Shown here: piece after piece, positions 1-11,266 of the stretch
How positions within the stretch are numbered: position 1 is the stretch's first letter
Layout: every line of letters begins with the position of its first letter
From: Tritrichomonas musculus
Lineage: Eukaryota > Parabasalia > Tritrichomonadida > Tritrichomonadidae
Assembly (NCBI GenBank): GCA_039105265.1
Contig: JAPFFF010000052.1
Location: 620,001 to 684,000 of the forward strand
Length of the DNA stretch: 64,000 nt
Reading direction: 5' to 3'
Program-made: the position numbers and the translations under genes
Notes under the pieces: model-generated
The model's database searches: none
The model's input: the letters and a program-made list of their open reading frames with translations, nothing else
What the model was told of the DNA's origin: nothing

Positions 1-1782
1 AAATTTAATTGAAATCAATATTATAATATTAATACATATTATAATTCATATGTATATTTTTTATTTTAAATTTAACCTATTTAATTTTAAGATATTTATA
101 AAAAAATATAACGACTATTGCGAATTTAAATTTTAAATGATTAATCAAATTTTTCATTCTGTTCTCACAAATTAATTTTTTATGCAAAAAATCATTTTTT
201 TTATATTTTTATGCTTGAAACAATAACTATGAGCGATTTACATATAAATAAATTAAAAATTAGCTCTTTTTTTAGTAAGTTAAAAATTCTGAAGAAAAAA
301 AACACGTTGTAATTATCTCCCCTCAATTTATAATTTTTAACAAAAAATATAAAAAAATGTGGTTCAAAGTTAAAAAAATTTAATAAAAATTATATGAGAT
401 AATACATATATAGCGGTAATTATAAAAATATGATTAATGACTTGTTTTCAGCAACTTAGTCTAAAAATTAAAATCAAGATATCTTGAGATAGTATGAGTA
501 AAATTTGTCCCTGATGTAGTATATTCATTAATATCTTTGGATAATTGTATTTTCATCCAAAAATTCAGATATTGTCCAGAATTTGATAAAAAAAAATCAA
601 TTTAATTTTCTGAAAGCTCCTAGAAAAAATGGCCCTATAGTTTGGTTTATTAATGGTATTTATTAATATATAGGAAATATAATGCCGATATTAAAATTTA
701 TAGAGATTTTAACCTATTTGTTTTCAAGATATTTATTTAAATTTTAAATTTGGTCAGATATTTTCGAAAATTTTGTCTATAATTTTATAGCAAAAATGGC
801 TCAAATCGTATTATTCTGAATCTTATCTTTCCAAAGAAAGAATTATTATTGTACATCAGACTTTTCAATCTCTTTCAGCTGTATCACATCATTGGGATTA
901 TAACGATTTGAGTCATCATCTCAATAATTCCAGTCAATGTTCAGCTCATCACTTTTTATCTTGATATTTTGGCTTTTTTTTGGTTGGGATTCCCAACTTG
1001 GGAAAAATTAAATCTAATTTTTTTTTATTATTGAATTATTTTTAATAAAATAAAAATAACAATGTAATTTACATATATATAAATATTTATTTGTGTTCTA
1101 AAAGAGAGAAAATGTAATTTCTCTCCAACATTTATAAAATTTTATAATTGAATGGTTTATTTTTTATTTTATTAAAATTTTAAAACACAAATATTTTTAC
1201 TCCTAGTGACTAATATAATTTAAAATCCTATCATAATAGAGAAGGATATATATATATATATATATATTATTTTATAATTTAATAATAATGAAATCAACCA
1301 GCTCTCGCACCTCTGAAAATCCAAATTTTATGAGAATTTTTTTTTTCCACAAAAGCATGAGTAGCTACTCATGCTTTTTTTTTGAAAAAATGTTATTTTA
1401 TTTATCTACTATGTATTTTTTTCTACTGTTTATATATGATTGTGTTGTTATATAATTATTCAATATATATTGAATACTAATCAAAAAATAATGTATACCC
1501 ACGAATCTCTACAAAAATTTTTATAAAGTTAACAAATTCAACACTCATCAAAAAATAAATTAAATTATAAAAGATGGAAATCAGCTAAACATGTAGATTA
1601 GTTTCTGCCTTTCTATACGATATAAATATTTATAAGCATAAATTGCAGAATATAGTTGATATAACATTATCATAATTGTAGATTGTATTTTTGGTATCTC
1701 AAATATAGCTAGTTTTTGTTTTATTGTAATGTCATAAATTTATTTACCACTTATATTTTTTTTACTAATAAAATAATTTTTT
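1..1782. other. AT-rich intergenic spacer
   Basis: No coding region is supported here. The stretch is strongly AT-rich with homopolymer runs. It contains an AT dinucleotide run at 1246-1267 and a perfect 28-bp palindrome at 1351-1378 (half-site AAAAGCATGAGTAG). A short inverted repeat TTGGGATTCCCAA lies near 984-998. Confidence 0.6.
1351..1378. repeat. Perfect 28-bp palindrome
   Basis: The left arm AAAAGCATGAGTAG is followed directly by its exact reverse complement with no spacer. It could extrude as a cruciform or be a dimeric protein-binding site; as RNA it would fold into a hairpin followed by a run of U. No gene end is evident next to it. Confidence 0.8.
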
Positions 1783-1879
1783 TTGCATAAAATATCTCAT
1801 TTTTCGTTAAAATCCCATTTTTTTAGCAAAAAAGTTCGAGATAGGCAAAAAATAAATTTTTCGGAAAACAGACCAATTT

Positions 1880-2695
1880 TTGGAAAAAAAAGAATTTCCT
1901 ATTATCATCGAGTTTTCGGAAAAAAGATTAGTTTTGAACAAGCTTTTTTTTTTTGGAAAACCCTCTATAAAAAAGCTAATTCAATTGACCTTAACCAACA
2001 AAATAGGGACACCTTTATATATGGCACCTGAATTACTATGCGATAAAGATTTTTTTGGACTATCAATTGATGTTTAACCTTTCGGACTCCTTGAAGATGT
2101 ACGGTGCCTCATTTAGAGCCAAGAAAAGTGACACCGTACATTTTCATCAAGAAAGTTTTGCAAAAATATCGTTCACCAATTACAGAACTTATGTGAAGCT
2201 ACTGGAGTGAAGACATCAACGAGTATCCTTCTTTTAAAGAGATATTTGAAAAACTTTCAAACGTGCTTGAAGATTCCAGGAAGCAAAGCAATAAAGAAGA
2301 AGAAACTAAAGATAACTCAATATACAATAATAAAGAAAAAGAAGATTTTAATGAAATGTAATGAAGTTCAAAGTAAATTTAAAAATTTTTTTTATCTCAA
2401 TGGAAAGCTATGATGAAGGGCTTGCATGTCTTCATGGAGGGAAGAAAAATAATAATTTAAGGAGATCAATCATTCACTTGAAAAAATAGTCAGATATAGG
2501 TAATGGTAGTGCGTCATTTCTCCTTGGACTCGTCAATGAGAACGGAGAAAGAACAACAAATGACTTAAATGAAGCCATGAAGCTCTATACCAAAGCAATC
2601 AAGCAAGGTGATTATTATCAGGGAGTAGTTGTTAAGCAAGACTATTCAAAGGCGACTGAGTATCATAATAAATGCATTGAAACTTCTATATGATT
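1880..2695 (+). pseudogene. Decayed Sel1-repeat protein kinase gene
   Basis: A protein kinase activation segment is legible as GTPLYMAPELL near 1998-2035, followed by a kinase-like FGLL segment after a stop. A kinase C-lobe end (W-S-E-D-I-N-E-Y-P-S-F-K-E-I) lies near 2203-2245 in another frame. Sel1/TPR-like sequence follows near 2499-2690 (NEAMKLYTKAIKQGDYY, then DYSKATEYHNKC). The pieces lie in several frames with stops between them, so this is a host pseudogene. Kinases followed by Sel1 repeats are an expanded family in trichomonads. An inverted repeat with 10-bp arms (ATGTACGGTG at 2097-2106, complement at 2132-2141) lies inside the kinase remnant. Confidence 0.6.
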
Positions 2696-2747
2696 GATAA
2701 AATACAACATACATACTCTCTTTAATCAGTTCAAATGCCTTAATACA

Positions 2748-3037
2748 TGCATCGAGCTATTTTTGAAAACTCTTCTGTCCCTTACAAATATTTTTTGAGT
2801 CACGTCAGCTCTCTTTGGGACTCTTCAAAAGATGATCCTAATGATACAGAGCCGAAATACATGAAAATATTTAACCAATATGAAAGTTTATTTGATCTTC
2901 AAAAGCCAAAAGGACAAATTATTTGAGAATTAGCACTTCAATTATTAAACGAAATGAATGAATTCAATAACAATTTTTACCAAATTGATCATTCAACTGA
3001 CAGCAGATTAGAAGACTTGAATACAATTCAAGAATGA
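2748..3037 (+). pseudogene. Coding remnant of unknown family
   Basis: One frame reads like protein for about 95 codons, including SSVPYKYFLSHVSSLWDSSK and later LLNEMNEFNNNFYQIDHSTD. It is interrupted by one TGA at 2924-2926 and ends at a TGA at 3035-3037. No start is evident. The family is not recognised. It may belong with the upstream kinase/Sel1 pseudogene or be a separate relic. Confidence 0.4.
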
Positions 3038-3564
3038 AAAATACCCAAAGTAGAAATACTAAAAAAAAAAAAAAAATGATTAATTAATAAATAGACTTTA
3101 TTCTATAGAGTTAATGATAACTAATCATTAGGTAATCTTTTAGTAATAATCAGTTCATTGTTTATTTTGAAAGTAATAAACCATATCAAAAAAAAATCCA
3201 TAATAAAATGGTTTTTATTTCCTTACTGCATATTTCTCTCAAATTAATGCACAAGCTTTGAAAATATTTGAATTGCAATTGTAATTAATGCATGTTCCTT
3301 TCAAATTAATGCATAAAATTTTACTCAAAAAGATCTAATATATTGATATTGAAAAGAATTTCTCAGAATAAATCATTATTTTAATTATATATGATAAATT
3401 TTTTGGTGGTTACATTTTTGTTTACAAAAGAGGATTTTTGTGTTACAAAAGTGAAACGACTGTATTGAATCTTTTATTCCATGATTTTCATATCAATATT
3501 GAATAAAAAAATTTCAAATTCAATTAAAATTTTTTTTTATTTTATTTTTTCCTTCGCAAAATAT
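3038..3564. other. AT-rich spacer, 3' flank of the LRR gene
   Basis: No gene is seen. The stretch begins with a poly-A run near 3059-3076 and lies between the 3' end of a plus-strand relic and the 3' end of the minus-strand LRR gene. A sequence close to TTTCAAATTAATGCATAA/CACAAGC occurs twice (about 3235-3255 and 3298-3315). Confidence 0.5.
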
Positions 3565-6500
3565 TTATTCAAGATAAATAATTTTGCATTTATTTGATAT
3601 AAAACTGGACTTGTCTTCGAGAAATTGTGTTTTTGATGAAGCGACTTTGATTTCTTCCAGTGATGTGCAACCATTGAAAATATCTAGTCTGACGTATTTA
3701 ATACTTGATGGAATTACAAAAGATGTCAATGATGTGCAATCTACAAATGAGCCCGGGTCAAAAAATTTAACACTATCAGGTATTTCAATACTGGACAATG
3801 AAGAGCATCCATTGAATGCATACGAGAAGATAAAAGTTATGTTTGAATGCAATTTTATTTCTTTTAAGCTTTTGCATCCATAAAACATATAAGAAGGGAT
3901 GTCGCTTAGAGATGTTGGAAGGATGCATTTTGTCAATGATGTGCAATCATAAAAAACACCATCTCCTATATGATTTATAGCGGAAGGAAGCTTTATTTCT
4001 GTCAATGATGTACATTTCATGAAAGCATATGAATTAATAAATTTCATGTCATTACTAAGTTTAATTGATTGTAATGATGTGCATTGACAAAATGCTTCTT
4101 TACAAATAGAATCAACAGTTGGAGGAAGACTTATTGCTTTAATCGAAATGCAATTCTTGAAAGCAGCATCTTTAATTATTTTGAGTTCAGATTCAAATGT
4201 TACTTTTGTTAATGATGTGCATCGGCAAAAAACTTCATTTTCTATTGAGAGTATATTGCAAGGAATTGTAATTTCTTCCAATGATTTACAACTTCGAAAT
4301 GCACCTCTTCCAATTGATTTCACTGAGTCTGGAATTGTAATTTTTGTCAATGAAGTACATCCATTGAATGCAAATTGTTTAATTTCTTTGACTGATTCTG
4401 GAATTGTAATTTCAGTTAATGATTCACATTCTGAAAATGCATTTTCACCAATACAACTTACTAGTGATGAAATTTCAATTTGTTTTAAAGATGAGCATTT
4501 TTCAAATAAACTTTTGCTAATGATTTGAATATTGCTTGGTAAACGAATATGTTCCAATGATGAGCACAGTGAAAATGCATAATCTTCAATTGAAAAGTTA
4601 CTACAATTGTCATTTCCTGAGGTATCAATGTTTATGTCTATAAGTGATAAGCACCCATAAAATGTTCCTTTACCAATTGATGTTTTGCATGTCAAATTTA
4701 CTTGCTTTAATGATTTACAAAATCCAAATGAAAATCCCCCTGTTTTGCTCACTGATGATGGAATTGAAACATTTGTAAATGAAATGCATCCATTAAATGC
4801 TTTGTTGCCAATATATGTTATTGATTCTGGAATGCATATTTCTGCTAATGAATAGCATTCATCAAATGTTGATTCTTCAATTCTTGTGATTGATGAAGGA
4901 ATATTTATTTTTTGAAGTGAATAACATTTGCAAAATGCACCTGCACCTATCGTTTTGATATGAGGATGTATTTCAATATCTGTCAAATTTGTACATGTAC
5001 AAAACGATTTGGAGCCAATTGATGTCACTGACAAAGGCATATTAATTTGCTTCAATGAAACACAGAATTCAAATAGTCCATTCGAGATTGAAGTAATGCC
5101 TTCAGGGATTGTAAATTTGGTTAGTGATTTGCACCACGAAAATGCTGAAGAATCTATCGAGGTAACTGATGAAGAGATGCTGATATCTTCTAGTGATTCG
5201 CACTTTTTAAAAGCTTCTTTTCCAATCTTGGTTATTGATGAAGGAATTGAAATTTGTTTCAATGATAAACAGCCATTAAAAGTAGAATCTTCAATTGAGG
5301 TTATTAATGGTGGAATTTCAATTTGCTCCAATGAATCACAATTTTGAAAAGCATGAGATTGAATTTCATTCAAATTAGAAGGTAATTCTATTGTTTTCAA
5401 TGATTTGCATCCTTCAAATGCATGCGACATGATTTTTGTAACTGCTTTTGGAATTATCACTTGTGTTATTGACTTGCAGCCTGAAAAAGTAGATTCTCCA
5501 ATTGTTGTTATTGATGATGGAATTTCAATTTGTTTTATTGACTTGCAATTTTTAAATGCAAATGATAGAAGTTCTTTCAAGTCAGATGGCAGTCTTATTA
5601 TTTTCAATGATGAACAATCTTCAAATGCATGAGATAAAATTCTAGTAACTGAAGATGGAATTATTAATTTCTTCAAAGATTTGCATCCATAAAAAGCACT
5701 TTCTTCAATTTGTCTGACCGATTCTGGAATCTTTAATTTTGTCAACGATGAACAATGAGAAAATATTTGTTTTCTAAGAGTTGTAATGCCGTTAGGTACT
5801 TCTATTTGCTTGAGTGATGTACAACCCGAAAATGCATCATTGCCTATTTTGTTTATTTTTTCATGAATGTCGATTTGAATCAATGACGAGCACATACTGA
5901 AACAATGAGGCGAAATTTCAGATACACCAGAAGGAATTCGAAATTGTTTAATACATTTGCAACCGTAAAAAGCACTTTGTCCAATTTCAACAACTGATTC
6001 AGGGATTTCAATCTCTTCCAATGATGCGCAGTTATAAAATGCATTGTCTTCTATTTTTGCAATTGATGAAGGAATTGTTACTTTTTTGAGTGTTGTACAA
6101 TTCATAAAAAGATTCTTTGGAATTGTTTTCATTTTATCTGAAATTTCAACTGTTTCACATCCTTCAAAAACTTTATCACCCAGTTTAATTTCAGATGAGA
6201 GTATTTCAATTTTTTTCAATGATTTACATCCTTCAAATGCATTATCGCCTATTTCAACTGTATGAGAACTGATTATCAATTCTTCAAGGTTTGAATAACT
6301 ACCTAATTTTTGTATTTTGAGTTCTTGTGAATTAAAAGTTAGACGTTTAAATCTCAGTGTTAATTCTCTAACATTAAATCCTTCAATATTTATTGCGACA
6401 TTTAATAAAACATTGATGTCTTTTGGAATGAAATCGAAATTGTAACTCTTTATAGCTGCTTTGATGATGCTTTCATCAATGTCGAGGTTATCATCTGGCA

Positions 6501-7425
6501 AATAATTATTGATAATGTAATCGGCAATATTATTGTGGTGACATTTAATCGCTTCTTCCAAATATTGCTTATAATCTAGTCCACATCCCTCGATTTTATT
6601 AGATTCAAGAAGATGAATTATTTCTGTATTTTGCCCATGAATTGCGTAAAACCAAATGTCTGGAGTGGTATCAGCATAATTAGCAAGTAAATAATGAAAT
6701 ATTTCAATGGATCCAAATAAAGCTGAATACTCTATCAACGTTGGCTCAGCTTTATTGATATATTTTTTAAAAATCATTTGTGAAGGTGGAATTTTGCTTG
6801 ACAGATTCAAACCTTTTTCTGTTGTGTACTTAATAAATTCTTTAATTGAATCTTCACGTATTAATTTGCATAAATGTGATTCATTTTCACCTTCAAGCCA
6901 TTTTCTTGCTGCTTCTTCATATCCACTAAAGTTGTCATCATATTTTTGGTTGATCGTTTGTAGCAGTTTTTTGGTTTTTCGTTTACTGATGTAGTTTTTG
7001 ATGAATGGATAATAATAAAACATAAGTTTGAAACTGCTTTTCTTGTCTTTTTCAAGAAGTGAATTAATAAAAATATCATCAGGCGTTAGAATTTGTTTTT
7101 CGAAGAGTAGACACATAAATTGGTTGTTGTTTTGAATAATTTCATAGATTTCACTACATGTAAAAAATTGTTTGATTTGTTTAGAAAAATAAATAATAAT
7201 AGTCATAATTTTTTCCAAAAACTCCCCGGATCTATGATGGTTGTTTAAAATAGCTGAAATAAGATGGAGTAAGTTCCGTAATTTCCAGGGAATTTCTTTA
7301 TACTTTTGATTTTCAAATATTTCCTTAAGTTGGCTTAATAAATCTTCGGTATCGCTATCTTCAATAAACCCAAGAAATAGATGATAAATTTCTTGGGTTT
7401 GGGAAATATATTCTTCTATTTCCAT
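3565..7425 (-). CDS. BspA-like leucine-rich-repeat protein with DUF3447-type ankyrin N-terminus
   Basis: This is an intact 1,286-residue protein. Residues 1 to about 340 resemble the N-terminal domain of trichomonad ankyrin proteins, with segments such as ETLLEYSALFGSIEIF-like sequence and CHHNNIADYIINNYL. From about residue 375 to 1275 there are roughly 38 BspA/TpLRR (LRR_5) repeats of 23 residues, with consensus LxxIxIPSSVTxIGxxAFxxCxS. No signal peptide or membrane segment is seen, so it is probably intracellular, unlike surface BspA proteins. The ATG was chosen because an Inr-like TTCATTTTTTATT lies just upstream on the minus strand. Such proteins usually mediate protein binding; the partner is unknown. 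Both domains are expanded in parabasalids. Confidence 0.88.
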   Translation of the reverse strand: MEIEEYISQTQEIYHLFLGFIEDSDTEDLLSQLKEIFENQKYKEIPWKLRNLLHLISAILNNHHRSGEFLEKIMTIIIYFSKQIKQFFTCSEIYEIIQNNNQFMCLLFEKQILTPDDIFINSLLEKDKKSSFKLMFYYYPFIKNYISKRKTKKLLQTINQKYDDNFSGYEEAARKWLEGENESHLCKLIREDSIKEFIKYTTEKGLNLSSKIPPSQMIFKKYINKAEPTLIEYSALFGSIEIFHYLLANYADTTPDIWFYAIHGQNTEIIHLLESNKIEGCGLDYKQYLEEAIKCHHNNIADYIINNYLPDDNLDIDESIIKAAIKSYNFDFIPKDINVLLNVAINIEGFNVRELTLRFKRLTFNSQELKIQKLGSYSNLEELIISSHTVEIGDNAFEGCKSLKKIEILSSEIKLGDKVFEGCETVEISDKMKTIPKNLFMNCTTLKKVTIPSSIAKIEDNAFYNCASLEEIEIPESVVEIGQSAFYGCKCIKQFRIPSGVSEISPHCFSMCSSLIQIDIHEKINKIGNDAFSGCTSLKQIEVPNGITTLRKQIFSHCSSLTKLKIPESVRQIEESAFYGCKSLKKLIIPSSVTRILSHAFEDCSSLKIIRLPSDLKELLSFAFKNCKSIKQIEIPSSITTIGESTFSGCKSITQVIIPKAVTKIMSHAFEGCKSLKTIELPSNLNEIQSHAFQNCDSLEQIEIPPLITSIEDSTFNGCLSLKQISIPSSITKIGKEAFKKCESLEDISISSSVTSIDSSAFSWCKSLTKFTIPEGITSISNGLFEFCVSLKQINMPLSVTSIGSKSFCTCTNLTDIEIHPHIKTIGAGAFCKCYSLQKINIPSSITRIEESTFDECYSLAEICIPESITYIGNKAFNGCISFTNVSIPSSVSKTGGFSFGFCKSLKQVNLTCKTSIGKGTFYGCLSLIDINIDTSGNDNCSNFSIEDYAFSLCSSLEHIRLPSNIQIISKSLFEKCSSLKQIEISSLVSCIGENAFSECESLTEITIPESVKEIKQFAFNGCTSLTKITIPDSVKSIGRGAFRSCKSLEEITIPCNILSIENEVFCRCTSLTKVTFESELKIIKDAAFKNCISIKAISLPPTVDSICKEAFCQCTSLQSIKLSNDMKFINSYAFMKCTSLTEIKLPSAINHIGDGVFYDCTSLTKCILPTSLSDIPSYMFYGCKSLKEIKLHSNITFIFSYAFNGCSSLSSIEIPDSVKFFDPGSFVDCTSLTSFVIPSSIKYVRLDIFNGCTSLEEIKVASSKTQFLEDKSSFISNKCKIIYLE

Positions 7426-8439
7426 AATAAAAAATGAAAAAAAAAAAAAAAAAAAATTTTTTTAAAACATTGACTATACTTGACTGTATTTGACCTTTAT
7501 TTGACCAAAACCGCCTTTAAATTTTTTAGTATTAGTAGAAAATTTTTAAATTTTATAAATATTTTTCATTACTTAACGTACAAAATTTTTATTGAAGTTT
7601 ACAAAAGAAGGAATGATAATAAATATCAATAACTAATATTTATTGAAAACAAATAGCTTAATTGATGCTAAAAAACTAAACATTTTAATATTATTATTAC
7701 TCTTTCAAATATTGAACGATAGAGGTATGAGGAAATTTTTAAAAAAAGTTTAAAAATTTTTAAAAAATTTCTTTTTTTCTTTCAAAAAAACGACAAACTT
7801 TTTTTTTCCTCTCAATTTATTGAGTTTCAAAAAATTATTGAACGATAAAAATGGAAATATGTACGTTTATTTCAGTTTATCTTTTTTTTATGATATAAAA
7901 TCCACTTTTTCTCAACATAAAAAAAGATTTGATAAAAATCCTTTTAGAATTATTTTAATTATCTATATCTTATTTATTTACCGCATTTAGTTTATATGCT
8001 CAAAATTTTCTTAATTTGAAGACTGCAATTATCTTTATATTTTTACATTAGGCCTTATATTATTTTAACCAAAATGATCATATCTTTATATTTTTACATT
8101 AGCAATGAGTAAAAGAATTTGGGTCAATCAAAAATGATCATATTTTAGGATTATTGTGAAAGAAGAATCCATGATTAAGATAGAATTAGAAAAGCACTTA
8201 AACATATTGATAGCGATTCAAAAATATTAGAAAATTATTAAAATATTCTTTATAGGGTTTTTTTTCTCCCTTTCTTTTTCATATATCTCACAAAAACAAA
8301 GATATTATCTATTTATTCTTACTTTTGTAGATTTTTTCCTTCATTTTGAATCATTTCCATGACATATTCAATTCATTGCTTTCAGTTTATAGATTTTAAA
8401 ATCTGAAACCTGATTAAATTAAATTAAATTAATAAAAAT
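7426..8439. other. AT-rich spacer upstream of the LRR gene
   Basis: It starts with an Inr-like TTCATTTTTTATTATG (minus strand) and a long A-run serving the LRR gene. A short duplicated phrase (ATCTTTATATTTTTACATTAG) occurs near 8032-8052 and 8084-8103. No supported gene. Confidence 0.5.
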
Positions 8440-8823
8440 TTGAAAAATTTCTATTCAAAAAGTTATTTAACTTTAACTACTTTAATGAAATTTGCAAACT
8501 TGGCCTATTTAAAGAAGATATCTCCTATAAACGAGTTTCATGATGTGCATGTACTTGATTTACTTTGTACTTCAATGAAAATATTAATTATTGATAATTT
8601 TCCAAACCTTACACGGTTTAGAGCATCATCTTCCAATTTAGAAAAAGCAACGATTACAAACTGTCCCAATTTACAAATTATTGATATTTCTCAGAGCTCA
8701 TTAGTAAACATTCATTTAGAAAATTTACCCAAATTGCGTACGCTTGATATCCGCAGCACCAAAGTTTCCTTTTTGAATTTTTCATTACCTCTCCTTGAAT
8801 ATTTAAACATTTCTAGAACTTAA
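8440..8823 (+). pseudogene. Leucine-rich-repeat gene fragment
   Basis: About 127 codons stay open. The second half reads as LRRs: LIIDNFPNLTRFRASSSNLE, then ITNCPNLQIIDISQSSL, then LPKLRTLDIRSTKVSFL. The repeat type is the irregular 20-24-residue LRR seen in trichomonad proteins rather than the BspA type. There is no convincing ATG at the front and the frame stops abruptly, so it looks like a fragment of a larger LRR gene. It is close to Sel1-like debris at 8881-9028. Confidence 0.5.
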
Positions 8824-8880
8824 ATTCAAAATGATCCACCAGATTCTCCGAACTTACTAATCAAAATAATATTCATTATT

Positions 8881-9028
8881 TAGCACTTGCTATTAATCAA
8901 AATAATGCAGCTGCACAAACTAATCTTGGAGATATTAACAAAGCTATTCATTATTATTCACTCGTTGCTAATCAATATCAAATTGTTCCAATCTGCTCAT
9001 TCAATGTAATGCAAACAGGATTCAAATA
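8881..9028 (+). pseudogene. Sel1/TPR-like remnant
   Basis: One frame reads INQNNAAAQTNLGDINKAIH then YYSLVANQY, the alanine/asparagine-rich helix-turn pattern of Sel1-like repeats, and ends at a TAA at 9026-9028. It is too short to be a gene and follows the LRR fragment, so it is probably part of the same decayed locus. Confidence 0.4.
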
Positions 9029-9526
9029 AATTGAAAGAAAGAACTTTTTACAAATATTGTTCAAACAAATTATTTGAATAATATTAGGCAAATTATTAGC
9101 ATTAAAAATAATGAGAGTAATGTAATGTTGTTTATAATGAAGATTTATGATTGTAATGTAAATTTACAGATTTGTTGACTTTTACAAAGCTAAGCAAGAA
9201 TAAAGGTGAGATCATTAAATTTGCAGAACAACTTGGAAATGGAAGCACAAGATTTTATTTAAATGAATCAACAATTCCTGATTTCGAAAATTTAAAATTT
9301 AATCATTTTAGTTTTAAACATTTTCATATTATTTCATTATTTTCAGAAAAAAACAATGCAATAAAAGTTTCGACTTTAGCACAAAAGAAAAAAATTACTC
9401 AACACAATTTCATAATTTCAATTTGATGTATTTGATTCGCAATCAAAGAGTAAAAAAATAAATAATAATAATTAATGATATATTATTTTTTTTTAAGAAT
9501 TAATTAAAGAGTTTAAAAAATAAATA
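9029..9526. other. Spacer with a weak 84-codon open stretch
   Basis: An open stretch at 9172-9426 (plus) contains LGNGSTRFYLNESTIPDFEN but has no ATG start and no recognised family. It may be more debris of the neighbouring host pseudogenes. The rest is AT-rich spacer. Confidence 0.3.
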
Positions 9527-9534
9527 ATTTTAAT

Positions 9535-10356
9535 CAGCGTTGTTTATCGATACGACTAAATACCGGTTACCGAAAAAGTATCGGTATTCGGTAAATATCG
9601 ATACTTTTTTGCTCGGTATTTTTTTGTATCGATACAAAAGTGCTTCGGTATTTTTAGAGTATCAGCGATTATTAAAAAAGTACTTTATAATACTTTTTAT
9701 CAGTATCGATACGGTATTTTGAAATATAAATTTTATTAATAAATAATAGAAAAAAATATTAAAACATTTGATTATTTAATTTTAAATAAATATTTTAATT
9801 ATAAATATAATTACTCGTTTATAAAAAGTGTATTATTATATTTCTTCTTCAGAAATCTCATCATATCCATCTTCAATAAACCATCAAAATTTTCGATATC
9901 ATTATTAACATTATAAACAATAAAATTTTTATATTCTATGTACTCTTTCAAATTAATAATTAATAACAATAATTCTGAAATGCTATATTCATCTGCAAAT
10001 AGAAATTGAAATAAAAATGATTAAATATATGGTTTTACAAAAACCATTGATTATTCAATCATTACAATGACTATTTGTTATAAAATATCTAATTAAAGAG
10101 AAACAGCATTATTCATCAAAATTTCAAAAATTTTATAATTTAATTATCCTTTTGTCAATGAAATTTAAGTGAATCAGATACAATTTTTTTAAAAAAAATA
10201 CCGGCAAAAAACCTGACGTTCGATACAAATTTTCCACTTTTGTATCGATACTTCGGTTTTTTATCGATAAATACCGTTACCGGCGGTTAGAGCCGGTAAT
10301 ATCGATATTTTACCGGGAAAATAACCGCTACCGGAGAGGATCGATACACAACCCTG
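9535..10356. mobile_element. Non-autonomous hAT-like element, copy 1 (822 bp)
   Basis: The element starts CAGCGTTGTTTATCGAT and ends ATCGATACACAACCCTG, imperfect inverted termini of the CAGxGTTGT type common in hAT transposons. It is flanked by an exact 8-bp target duplication, ATTTTAAT (9527-9534 and 10357-10364), the hAT length. Subterminal regions are dense in TATCGATA and CGGTA motifs, probably transposase-binding repeats. The middle is AT-rich and non-coding. A second copy in the same orientation lies at 13222. It carries no transposase, so it would need one supplied in trans. Confidence 0.85.
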
Positions 10357-10364
10357 ATTTTAAT

Positions 10365-10800
10365 AATTAATGATAATATCCTAGTGTTTGCATCACGTTT
10401 TGCTTTTTTCTTTAAAAAGTTTTAAAATTTCAATATTTTTGGTTTCTTTTGCAACTTGAAATGCGGTCTTATTAAAATGTTTTTTTATAAAATCTCTTTT
10501 ATAATGGTATTAAAATAAATGCTTTTGAATTCCATATAAAGAATTTATTGTAATATCATGAAGAATGTATTATAAAATTATATTAAATATGTTACATGGA
10601 ATGTAACAAAAAGATTCATTAATACTTGATTAATTACATAAATATATAAAACACATAATTCATAAATATCAACTTCTGCTCCTGTTAATAACAGTTTAAC
10701 AATTTCAAAATTATTTCTCTTTGTAGAAATATATAGAGGTGATATATTAAAGTTTAAATTACAAATTCCATTAATTCAATTTATTTTTAATTTTATAAAA
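10365..10800 (-). pseudogene. Decayed ankyrin repeats
   Basis: On the minus strand, ankyrin-like segments are legible in different frames: near 10750-10670 a run like SPLYISTKRNNFEIVKLLLT followed by GAEVDIYEL, and near 10480-10390 a run like NKTAFQVAKETKNIEILKLF. Stops separate them. They lie downstream of the 11267-12448 ankyrin-type gene on the same strand and are probably the decayed C-terminal repeats of that gene or of a relative. Confidence 0.5.
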
Positions 10801-11266
10801 AAAGATAATCATAAAATTTTTTAAAATAATATTATGTTACAATGAATAAAATTATTGAAATATTGTATTTGACGTTTCAATAGATTAAATTATTATTGAA
10901 ATATTGTAATCGTTGTTGTAATATATTAAATTATAAAAATTCAAAATATTATTGTAATATTTAATGTTGAATTATATTAAATTTTTCAAACGAATTACAC
11001 TAAATAATTACTAATAAATTAAATTGAATGATTGAGTTTGAATGAGATTGAAAATTGTGTATTAAATCCTATTATAATTTTGGATAATCAATTTGATTAA
11101 ATCATTCGTTTAAAACTTCGTTTGAATATTTAATAATAAATTATATTAATACAATTGTTTATATTTCATTTAAATATTGGTTGTTAATTATATAACAATA
11201 ACTAATTGTAAATCGATATATCATTGAAAAAGATAATTCAAATTTTTTCATAAAAATTTATCAATT
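10801..11266. other. AT-rich spacer with degenerate repeats
   Basis: No gene is supported. Variants of ATTATTGAAATATTGTATT recur between about 10850 and 10975, a loose tandem repetition. Confidence 0.4.

Noticed and set aside
1246-1267. AT dinucleotide run considered as an origin or transposon end
   Set aside because: A simple microsatellite in an AT-rich genome; nothing around it supports a function.
2207-2413. A 68-codon frame across the kinase remnant
   Set aside because: The protein-like reading (DINEYPSFKEIFEKLSNVLE) is in another frame; this one is a shadow.
3584-6994. Several plus-strand frames of 70-126 codons across the LRR gene
   Set aside because: Antisense shadows of a repetitive gene; their similarity to each other follows from the 23-residue repeat on the other strand.
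9540-9722. Open frames inside the hAT-like elements that look conserved between copies
   Set aside because: They consist of translated TATCGATA/CGGTA repeats; conservation reflects recent transposition, not coding. No transposase motif is present.
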